This document shows, in pieces, positions 8,324-14,602 of a DNA stretch of 23,629 nt. A model generated the notes under the pieces. It did no database searches, was not told the origin of the DNA, and saw only the letters and a program-made list of their open reading frames with translations. The stretch spans positions 1-23,629 of IMG/VR virus record IMGVR_UViG_3300022220_000022. One strand, given 5' to 3'. The translations under genes were made by a program, and so were the position numbers. The DNA comes from a virus. Positions within the stretch are counted from its first letter, which is position 1. Every line of letters begins with the position of its first letter.

Positions 8324-10481
8324 AGCCTAACAGTACGAAATCTTTACCTTGTTCACTTTCGAATCTAAGGCGCATACTGCGGCCATGACCTCTCATTTTT
8401 AGCCGTGTGGTTACGACTTTTTCAGGATAGTCCCATGTGCCTAAGCTGGACTCGTTAACAACAGGAGTATACTTCAATCTGTATGCCTGTTGGGGTGATG
8501 ATGACGTGTTAGTACGGAAGTCCCAATACGATGACACCAATAGTGATGACTCACGAACTGGTGTATAACCTAATTCGTCACTACCTGAGAACCCTGTCTC
8601 TGTAGGACGTAAGTAAACTTGTACGTATGGTGCATTCTTCTTCAGTATAAGGTCACCCATGAAGTCATAACCAGCTTCAGCATACGAGCTGTAGTTAGCA
8701 TCACCCCAATCTAAGAAGTCAGTACCAGAGAACAGACCCATTGTCAACTTACTTGTAGCATTATCAAACACCATTAGTACGATATTTGCATCAGCTTGTG
8801 ACAACTCAGTTAGTGTAGAAACCACAACATCGTCACCACCTGAAGTAATTACATCGTCACCGTCTAGTGTAATGACATCGTTGTTTTCAAAGTCTGACCC
8901 AAACCCTGGTAAGTACTCAGCACCTAAGATGTAATCAGGGTTACTTGCACTATCTGTTATAGTCCAAGGATAAAAAGCCTGAAGAGTAATATCAAGAGTT
9001 AATACTTTATTCTTCTTGTTGGATACTATCTCACCGTTGTTAGGGTAAAACCAGTGTATTCTTTTGTTTGTCTCATCGTATACTGCTGTACACTGCTGAC
9101 GAGAATTACCGTCTATAGACTCAAAGAATGACTGTATAGTACCAATGCTAAGGTTCTGCTCATTAGCTCGACCTGACACTTGATCAAAAGCTAGTGTGTG
9201 TATACCATGCTTAGACCACCACATAGGTACACCTTCAACACTGACAAAAGACTGTGGGTTATTTAAACCAATCTGAGATACTTGAGATATAGAGTACTCT
9301 GTTGCTTTGAAAACACCATCAACACCTTCTATCTGCCATACACCATTCTCAGAAAACACAAAGATTGAGCTTCTAAATACATGTAGCTTTAGTATGTTAG
9401 ATGCTTCAGGGATTGATATGACACCACCATCAGTATCTAGTAGATCACTTATCTCTTCTGATGTTGGATCGTTCTGTTGATAACATCTGTCAGATTCTGT
9501 TATGTTATCTAAGTATTTACTAAAGAGTATCTTACCAGCATTCTTTGATCCTGTCAACCCAGCATAGAAGATTCGTCCAGAAAAAGAAGCTACAGCTTTA
9601 AACCTGCTGTTTTCATTTTCAGTTGTAATACCTGCAATACCCGAAGCATCACTACGGTTCTTAGAAAAGAAGTCAAGAACAAAACTACCGTTACCTGTAA
9701 GTGTAGAACCTGTGAATACTTTATTCCACTCAGCTACAGTAAAGTCACCTGATGTATTTTTACCTGAGTACCAAGGGTGTGTGAGTGGTGGGTATTTGTT
9801 ATCAGGAAAACCTACAGTTTCTGTTTCTTGTGCTAGATAAGTAGCTAAAGCTGCTGACCCTTTGACACCTGACCAACCTGAGTTAGCTGTATCGTATTTA
9901 CGGTTAGTATCAGCTGATGCTTTGGATGTAGTATATGTTGTTGTTTCACCTAGCCACTCAAAGTCTCTTACACGAGGAGATATTTGTGTAGTAGAAATTG
10001 TGTTAGCATCTGCATCGTATTCAATGTAGAAAGGTTCTATAGCTTCAGAGGTAACAACAAGAGTACCATTAACTGTGTCCATTTGAACCTTAGCTAAACC
10101 TGGGCCTACACTACCTGCAAAGTTAAAGGTGTTAAGGTTAACATTAAAGGTTTCTTGATTACCTGAGTATGGTTCTGAAGATGTATTGTAAAAACGTAGA
10201 GTTGTACCATCCTGTACAACAAGAAATTCTAAACCAGCAACACCAGCTGCGTTCTTCCATCTACCAGTTGTAAATACAAATGCATTATTTAGTGCAAAGG
10301 TAGAATAAACATTGTTTGTTTCTAACTCAACAGCTAGTCTACGACGACGAGTACCATCCCTGTCAAGAAGACAGTTGGATTCATCTATAGATGCGTCTTG
10401 AGGAAATGTTAGTTCACCAGCTTCCGTTATCAGACCCTTGATGAACGTGTTCACTACCTTTTGACTTAATCTCTGGGCCAT
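8289..10481 (-). CDS. Tail nozzle / tail tubular protein B (T7 gp12-like), 730 aa
   Basis: The predicted beta-rich protein forms the distal tail tube or nozzle, to which fibres and spikes attach. Length (730 aa) is near T7 gp12 (794 aa). The N-terminus (VVNTFIKGLITEAGELTFPQDASIDESNCLLDRDGTRRRR) has the layout seen in podovirus nozzle proteins: a short lead, then a Glu/Leu-Pro-x-Asn/Asp-Ala segment and a conserved Arg-rich turn. The middle carries propeller-like strands ending in motifs such as RSSIFVFSENGVWQI and WWSKHGIHTL. It directly follows the tail adaptor module. An 8-residue Asp-rich repeat (DVITLDGD, DVITSGGD, DVVV) lies at about residues 530-555. The ATG at 10481 starts 68 nt inside the preceding gene; no other early in-frame ATG is visible, and GGAA lies just upstream. 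Confidence 0.8.
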   Translation of the reverse strand: MAQRLSQKVVNTFIKGLITEAGELTFPQDASIDESNCLLDRDGTRRRRLAVELETNNVYSTFALNNAFVFTTGRWKNAAGVAGLEFLVVQDGTTLRFYNTSSEPYSGNQETFNVNLNTFNFAGSVGPGLAKVQMDTVNGTLVVTSEAIEPFYIEYDADANTISTTQISPRVRDFEWLGETTTYTTSKASADTNRKYDTANSGWSGVKGSAALATYLAQETETVGFPDNKYPPLTHPWYSGKNTSGDFTVAEWNKVFTGSTLTGNGSFVLDFFSKNRSDASGIAGITTENENSRFKAVASFSGRIFYAGLTGSKNAGKILFSKYLDNITESDRCYQQNDPTSEEISDLLDTDGGVISIPEASNILKLHVFRSSIFVFSENGVWQIEGVDGVFKATEYSISQVSQIGLNNPQSFVSVEGVPMWWSKHGIHTLAFDQVSGRANEQNLSIGTIQSFFESIDGNSRQQCTAVYDETNKRIHWFYPNNGEIVSNKKNKVLTLDITLQAFYPWTITDSASNPDYILGAEYLPGFGSDFENNDVITLDGDDVITSGGDDVVVSTLTELSQADANIVLMVFDNATSKLTMGLFSGTDFLDWGDANYSSYAEAGYDFMGDLILKKNAPYVQVYLRPTETGFSGSDELGYTPVRESSLLVSSYWDFRTNTSSSPQQAYRLKYTPVVNESSLGTWDYPEKVVTTRLKMRGHGRSMRLRFESEQGKDFVLLGFGILNAVNTRF
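8827..8881 (-). repeat. 24-bp tandem repeat encoding Asp-rich octapeptides in the nozzle gene
   Basis: Units begin at 8827, 8851 and 8875, each starting acatcgt on the plus strand; the third is partial. The 24-bp period keeps the frame and encodes DVITLDGD-DVITSGGD-DVVV. Confidence 0.8.
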
Positions 10482-10755
10482 CTTGTTTTTTCCGTTCTTG
10501 TCTAGCTTTACTGAAGTTGTCTCTTCGGACTGTGGGAGTTTCTTTCCTGTTATTCAAGTAATGTTCTACAGCTGCTTTAGCCTTTAGTATACTTGAATAA
10601 TGACCACTAAGCTCTGCTGGTGGACTGCCTTTTGTAAACTTAATCTCAAAGAATATAAACCCATCGTTTGACTTTTGTATTATAATATCAGTGTTAAGTT
10701 TATCAGTCTTACAAACACACCTTTGCTTTGCGGTGTCTTCTATAAATTCAATCAT
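10414..10755 (-). CDS. Conserved-looking phage protein of unknown function, 113 aa
   Basis: I do not recognise this protein. The first 70 residues look folded, with alternating strands (DIIIQKSNDGFIFFEIKF) and a helix (SSILKAKAAVEHYLNN). The last 40 are basic and hydrophilic (RRDNFSKARQERKKQD...), probably disordered. It starts with the A of ATG shared with the adaptor stop (TAATG at 10755), so it is likely translated by reinitiation. Its last 22 codons overlap the nozzle start in another frame, and the disordered tail may exist because of that overlap. Its place between adaptor and nozzle suggests a tail assembly factor or small virion protein. Confidence 0.55.
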   Translation of the reverse strand: MIEFIEDTAKQRCVCKTDKLNTDIIIQKSNDGFIFFEIKFTKGSPPAELSGHYSSILKAKAAVEHYLNNRKETPTVRRDNFSKARQERKKQDGPEIKSKGSEHVHQGSDNGSW

Positions 10756-11486
10756 TAATTTCTTCCGTAGTATGGACGTTTGTTAGCTCGTTTAGTTTTA
10801 TACATATCGTTCTGTACAAAAGACTTTAACCTACGTGCTGACTGTTCAATCTTAGGATCTGACCCCGACTTAAACAATGAGAAGCAAGTTGATTTAGCTT
10901 CTGCTAACATATAAGGAAGCATTGTGTCATCTAGGTCAGGCTCAAAGCTATCAGCTATAGTAAATGTTGGGTACACATAACCGAATGCTCTTGACTTGTT
11001 AATCTGAAGTACTGTGTCAATGTCAGCATCATATGAATCCATGACAATATGTTCGTCATCAAAACTTGTATAGTATGATGGGCTTGTAGAGTTACCTATG
11101 AATAATGTAGTTCCACCTGCAACATCTGTCACTGTAATATTACTAGAGGTATCCTGGTTCATACGGTCTATAAAGATCATAGGCTCAACAAATGTAATCT
11201 CTCTGTAAGTAGTACCTGTAGTTGCTATGTTGTAATCAACTCGACTAATCTGACGAGTGTTAGTTGGGTACTTAAAGTGTGTTGGTTTAGTGCTGTCTGC
11301 TAATGACGTTAGCTTAATTAACTGTCTGTGCTCAGGTATGTCTCGTGCTGCAATCAGGTTAAAGAATGTGTCTTGTATGACAGATGCTACCTGTTCAGCT
11401 TCAACGGAGTCACTAATAGAATTCACAGATTCTGAGTCCATGTCACTTAGTATTGACTGAACCATTTCTAGGAGGGTACGTTTCAT
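10755..11486 (-). CDS. Tail adaptor / tail tubular protein A (T7 gp11-like), 243 aa
   Basis: This protein is predicted to form the ring that joins portal to nozzle. The N-terminal helices (LLEMVQSILSDMDSESVNSISDSVEAEQVASVIQDTFFNLI) match the usual opening of gp11-like adaptors, where a conserved Asp/Ser-rich loop precedes a helix ending at VIxxTF. A beta domain follows, with YPTNTRQISRVDYNI and FVEPMIFIDRM. The C-terminal helix (ML-PYMLAEAKSTCFSLFKSGSDPKIEQSARR) is also typical of the family. Length 243 aa against 196 aa in T7. It lies between the decoration protein and the nozzle, with TAATG overlaps at both ends (11486 and 10755). Confidence 0.8.
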   Translation of the reverse strand: MKRTLLEMVQSILSDMDSESVNSISDSVEAEQVASVIQDTFFNLIAARDIPEHRQLIKLTSLADSTKPTHFKYPTNTRQISRVDYNIATTGTTYREITFVEPMIFIDRMNQDTSSNITVTDVAGGTTLFIGNSTSPSYYTSFDDEHIVMDSYDADIDTVLQINKSRAFGYVYPTFTIADSFEPDLDDTMLPYMLAEAKSTCFSLFKSGSDPKIEQSARRLKSFVQNDMYKTKRANKRPYYGRN

Positions 11487-11956
11487 TATGATCTATCCAG
11501 TACTACTACAAAACGAAGGGCGGCAGTGTTAACAGAAGCACCATTTGTTTCTATGGTAATAAAACTATCTGCTGTTACTGTATTGTTAGATGAGGGTGAA
11601 AGTGAATCTACGTCACCTGCTGCTGATCCTGAATGAGCAACTGTAATAGTACCCATAGAAGCATTGGATGCATTCTTAACTGCGATAGTAGCATTCGAAC
11701 TGCCTATAGCAGCTTCAAGAACTGTAACTACTTTATTAATTGTACCAGCAAAAGGGACAGGTACATAGACTTTAGTGGATGTAGATATATTTTCAATGTA
11801 ACCTGTTAGAGTTTCTCCAACTAGGGTTTCTTTAGATGTCCATGTTCCAGATCCTGATCCGTTAGCTACGTAGACTTTACCAGCATCGGCTGAAGCTACA
11901 CCTTTAGGTTCATGTAAGAGAGGATCTGTTAAAGATGAGTGGTTTACGTTAGCCAT
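11486..11956 (-). CDS. Capsid decoration / head-fibre-like protein, 156 aa
   Basis: The N-terminus contains LHEPKGVASADAGKVYVANGSGSGTW, a motif I associate with small head-fibre or decoration proteins of many phages: HEPKG, then a Val-Tyr-x-Ala strand and a GSGxW turn. The rest is a beta-rich, Ser/Thr/Ala-rich domain (residues about 55-156) ending in the strand ALRFVVVLDRS, without charged clusters, consistent with a jelly-roll or Ig-like exposed domain. It follows the capsid protein and another decoration-like gene. RBS AAGGAA lies 6-7 nt before the ATG. Its stop overlaps the adaptor start by one base. A host-surface adhesin role for the head is possible but inferred. Confidence 0.6.
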   Translation of the reverse strand: MANVNHSSLTDPLLHEPKGVASADAGKVYVANGSGSGTWTSKETLVGETLTGYIENISTSTKVYVPVPFAGTINKVVTVLEAAIGSSNATIAVKNASNASMGTITVAHSGSAAGDVDSLSPSSNNTVTADSFITIETNGASVNTAALRFVVVLDRS

Positions 11957-11987
11957 TTGAATTTCCTTGTTATGACAAGAGAGGTAA

Positions 11988-12006
11988 GGGGAGCACTAAG
12001 CCCCCC
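11988..12006 (-). other. G/C-rich stem-loop between the two decoration genes
   Basis: The minus strand reads GGGGGGCTTAGTGCTCCCC, a 7-bp stem (one G-U pair) with a 5-nt loop, in the 64-nt gap between two late genes. No U-run follows on the minus strand, so it is not a classical intrinsic terminator. It could pause polymerase, block RNase or set relative expression of capsid and tail genes. Confidence 0.6.
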
Positions 12007-12020
12007 AAACTTTGTTTTAT

Positions 12021-12494
12021 TTATATTTCGATATACTCGATAACAAGTTTAGCTGCACCTGCTGTGAAAGCAGCTGTGCCATATCTAAACCCAACATATA
12101 AATTGTCGGCTCCAAGAGCAGCTGTTCCACCTACTTGAGCACCGTTACATATAACAGCTTTATCGGCTGCTAATGCTGCTAAAGCAATAGTGGCATCAAT
12201 ACCGTCTGCATCACCAGCAGTGTTATTGCTCTTATACAAACCAATGTTTAAGGTTGCAGAACCAGCAGATGTCCATGCAGTTTGAACAACAAGAGTTGCT
12301 TTAGTGATGTAAGAACCAGCTGGTATAAATGCATCATTTGGAGTCGGAGGTACTTGAACAGAACCAATAGTAGATGCATCAGGCATTTCAACAACTAGAA
12401 ATTTAGTTGCACCTAAAGATCCACCGTTTTGTTTTACAGCCCCTTGCTCACCGTCAGTGAGTACAAATAGGCCATCTGAGTTAGTGTAAGACAT
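12021..12494 (-). CDS. Predicted capsid-associated / decoration protein, 157 aa
   Basis: The protein starts MSYTNSDGLFVLTDGEQGAVK and is Ala/Gly/Thr-rich. It alternates predicted strands (KFLVVEMP, ATLVVQTAW, TLNIGLYKS, NLYVGFRYGT) and ends KLVIEYIEI, so it is an all-beta protein with almost no basic residues. It lies directly after the major capsid gene, with the best ribosome binding site in the window, AAGGAG at 12503-12508, only 12 nt after that gene. Strong translation beside the capsid gene suggests an abundant, capsid-stoichiometric protein, so I infer a decoration or head-stabilising role. I do not recognise a specific family. Confidence 0.6.
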   Translation of the reverse strand: MSYTNSDGLFVLTDGEQGAVKQNGGSLGATKFLVVEMPDASTIGSVQVPPTPNDAFIPAGSYITKATLVVQTAWTSAGSATLNIGLYKSNNTAGDADGIDATIALAALAADKAVICNGAQVGGTAALGADNLYVGFRYGTAAFTAGAAKLVIEYIEI

Positions 12495-12502
12495 TTATAT
12501 AT

Positions 12503-12508
12503 CTCCTT
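12503..12508 (-). promoter_or_regulatory. Strong ribosome binding site
   Basis: AAGGAG followed by an A/T spacer (ATATATAA) before the ATG at 12494. It overlaps the stop codon of the major capsid gene and is the closest match to consensus among the late genes. Confidence 0.75.
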
Positions 12509-13472
12509 ATACTGTTGGAGTCGTGATAACACGAACCATGTTTTCAGGGCGGTATAACTTAACACCGTAACGAGCAGTTGTTACAAACTCGTGACGTTGG
12601 TAATCTTTGTTATACTCATAATCAACTTCAGGCTGTTGTCTCCATGCACCCACGAATGGATTCACAGTTGAGTCAGCTGAGAAGAACAAGTTAACTTTAC
12701 CGTTAGTTGAGTTAAACGCATTCGTTGTTGAGTTGTCACGTTCCTTCAATGCTGTATCTGTTGCAGATGCACAGTAGTTAGATGTGTATACATCAAAACC
12801 ATATACGTTAGCAACAAATCGCATACCAGATGCAATACCTTTACTTACAATACCTTCAAACTTAGGGTTGTTAGTAACAGCTGCAAGTTGTGACAATGTG
12901 TTAATTGTAAACTCAACAGAAGGATCAACAATAGCAATCATGTTTTGATCTGGCACGTTAGCCATTTTCAATTTCATGCGAGCATATGCAAAATCTTCTA
13001 CTTCGATTTTACCTGCGTTACCACCTGAGAAACGGTGTATTCCACCATCAACTAATGCTTGACCGTTGTTGGAAATACCAGCTTCAGAAGCAGCCATAGT
13101 TGTAGTTTCAAAGTGAGCCATGATAGCACGTTCTTGTTCAGGAACAAAACGACTCATTAACTCGTTACCATAGAAAGTGTCTTGTTCAGCTTTCTTAGTC
13201 ATGTAAGTAGCTGATGACAGATACTTGTCTACTGAGAAGGTGAACTCACCTGTGTCAAGTGGACGATATTCAACTGACGAATCTTCGTTGTAGTTGTCAA
13301 CCTGTGCTTGACCGATTGATGGGATGTGGAAAGTGTTTCCATCAGGGAAACCTTCAAGCATACGGACGTACCGTTGTGCTTGCATCTCATCTCTTAATAT
13401 CTCCTTTAACTCACTGGACCAGACTTCGGTGCGAGTAAGAAGAGTTGAATTTGCTGTGTTCATACCAGACAT
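12507..13472 (-). CDS. Major capsid protein, 321 aa
   Basis: Predicted HK97-fold shell protein. It follows the scaffold gene by 13 nt and comes before two decoration-like genes. The N-terminal helix (LLTRTEVWSSELKEILRDEMQAQRYVRML) is followed by a glycine/proline-rich extended loop (GNTFHIPSIGQ, then YRPLDTGEFTFSVDKYL, the E-loop region). A long spine helix region spans roughly residues 95-130 (TKKAEQDTFYGNELMSRFVPEQERAIMAHFE). The P-domain part has NMIAIVDPSVEFTINTL, a strand-helix motif common in podovirus capsid proteins, and ends with FVTTARYGVKLYRPENMVRV. Length fits T7-like shells. RBS GGAG lies about 9 nt before the first ATG; a second ATG four codons in is possible. Confidence 0.85.
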   Translation of the reverse strand: MSGMNTANSTLLTRTEVWSSELKEILRDEMQAQRYVRMLEGFPDGNTFHIPSIGQAQVDNYNEDSSVEYRPLDTGEFTFSVDKYLSSATYMTKKAEQDTFYGNELMSRFVPEQERAIMAHFETTTMAASEAGISNNGQALVDGGIHRFSGGNAGKIEVEDFAYARMKLKMANVPDQNMIAIVDPSVEFTINTLSQLAAVTNNPKFEGIVSKGIASGMRFVANVYGFDVYTSNYCASATDTALKERDNSTTNAFNSTNGKVNLFFSADSTVNPFVGAWRQQPEVDYEYNKDYQRHEFVTTARYGVKLYRPENMVRVITTPTV

Positions 13473-13485
13473 ATTTTATTCTCCA

Positions 13486-14259
13486 TTAGATTCCAAATTT
13501 ACCACCCAAACGACTTTTATCTTCCATAAGTTGTCGTTGTATTTTTGGGCTATAGTAAAGACTACGATTATCTCGACGAAGATTTTGGTAGTAAGACCAA
13601 TCACGTTCATTCGAGGCTTGCATGTTGACACCTTCTGTACGAACCGAACCTTCAACCATAGGTTTAAAGTTTTTCTTAGGTTCACCAATAAGGTTAAAGA
13701 AAGCATTGGGTGACTCAGCAGCAATTTCTTGCATACGTTCTATAGTTAGCCCTAGCTCCTTAGCTTTATCTTGGATCTTAGCTGAAGCATCAGTGCCGTA
13801 GCTCTTTTCCATTTCCTCATTAACAAGATTAAGGTTTTGCTTTACAACAGAATCTTTATCTCGTTCAGTTAGTGTACGTTCAACGAGGCTCTTCAGGTCT
13901 TCCTCACTCAGATTGGGGTTGGTATTTCCTTCTGACGTGCCACCAGTATCATTGTTTGGCATTGCATTCTTCGCATTGATGGGGTCTGCGGCCTTATTTT
14001 GCAACTGTTCCAAGAGATTTTTGGCATAATCCTGTTTACTTAAATCTTCCCTCATATTACTGAGTTGTCCTTCAAGTTCTTTAATATAACCGTCAGCTTC
14101 TATTTTGCCTTTGGCTAATACTTCAGGGTCTTTCCAATTATCTCCCTTTGCCTCTACGAGTTTCTGTACAAAAGAATCCTGTGGTTGGGTACTCTCAGTA
14201 GCTTGAATCTCAGGTTGAGTAGTGTCATTGGTTTGACCACTCTCAGAAAACACATCCAT
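13486..14259 (-). CDS. Capsid scaffold protein, 257 aa
   Basis: The protein is highly acidic and Gln/Thr-rich at the N-terminus (SGQTNDTTQPEIQATESTQPQD). A long charged helical region (about residues 45-145) with coiled-coil character follows, and the C-terminus is basic and aromatic (YYQNLRRDNRSLYYSPKIQRQLMEDKSRLGG). This polarity, acidic front and basic capsid-binding tail, is typical of internal scaffolds that are lost before packaging. It sits between portal and capsid protein, where T7 gp9 lies. RBS AAGGAA lies 7-8 nt before the ATG. Start and stop are separated from the neighbours by only 3 and 13 nt. Confidence 0.8.
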   Translation of the reverse strand: MDVFSESGQTNDTTQPEIQATESTQPQDSFVQKLVEAKGDNWKDPEVLAKGKIEADGYIKELEGQLSNMREDLSKQDYAKNLLEQLQNKAADPINAKNAMPNNDTGGTSEGNTNPNLSEEDLKSLVERTLTERDKDSVVKQNLNLVNEEMEKSYGTDASAKIQDKAKELGLTIERMQEIAAESPNAFFNLIGEPKKNFKPMVEGSVRTEGVNMQASNERDWSYYQNLRRDNRSLYYSPKIQRQLMEDKSRLGGKFGI

Positions 14260-14262
14260 GTT

Positions 14263-14502
14263 TTATTCCTTATTAATTGTTATTAGTTTAAGCAGATCTT
14301 CAAGTACTTGGTTGTACTCGTTGACTGCCACTTGACGTAGTTCCCAATTGGGTACTGCGTAATCACGGACAGATTCTTTCTTTTTAAAATCATGTTCGAG
14401 AATTTCTTTAAGAGAATCAAAAGCATTTCTGTAACCTAATACTTCAGCTTTACGTTTCTCTTTCTCTTGTCCCTTAAGACCTTTTAACCAAGTAGCTTGC
14501 AT
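14263..14502 (-). CDS. Small charged helical protein between portal and scaffold, 79 aa
   Basis: I do not recognise a family. It has a basic N-terminal part (LKGLKGQEKEKRKAEVLGYRNAFDSLKEIL, residues 7-36), then EHDFKKKESVRDYAVPNWELRQVAVNEYNQVLEDLLKL, mainly helical and charged with a single conserved-looking PNW turn. The ATG shares a base with the preceding microprotein's stop (TAATG at 14502), so the two are probably translationally coupled. Placement suggests a head assembly co-factor. It ends 3 nt before the scaffold ATG. Confidence 0.55.
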   Translation of the reverse strand: MQATWLKGLKGQEKEKRKAEVLGYRNAFDSLKEILEHDFKKKESVRDYAVPNWELRQVAVNEYNQVLEDLLKLITINKE

Positions 14503-14600
14503 TACTTCTTTTTCATCGGCTTTGCTTTAGGCTTCTTTGTAGGCTTAGGTTTCTTTGTTGTGTTACTGTAAGGTTTAACTTTACCTGCTTTATATGGCAT
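14502..14600 (-). CDS. Lys/Pro-rich microprotein, 32 aa
   Basis: I translated this by hand from the 100-nt gap between portal and the 79-aa gene. It starts MPYKAGKVKPYSNTTK and continues with KPK/KKP repeats to a KKK end. There are 13 lysines and 7 prolines and no acidic residue, so it is strongly basic and likely unstructured. The ATG at 14600 is 2 nt after the portal stop, and the stop TAA at 14504-14502 overlaps the next ATG. The tight fit between two real genes, with overlap codons on the downstream side, argues that it is translated. Nucleic-acid or scaffold binding is a guess based on charge. Confidence 0.6.
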   Translation of the reverse strand: MPYKAGKVKPYSNTTKKPKPTKKPKAKPMKKK

Positions 14601-14602
14601 AT

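Noticed and set aside
9529-9557. TTGACA-17-TAAGAT on the minus strand inside the nozzle gene
   Set aside because: The -10 matches only four of six bases and the site is in coding sequence; expected by chance in a region this long.
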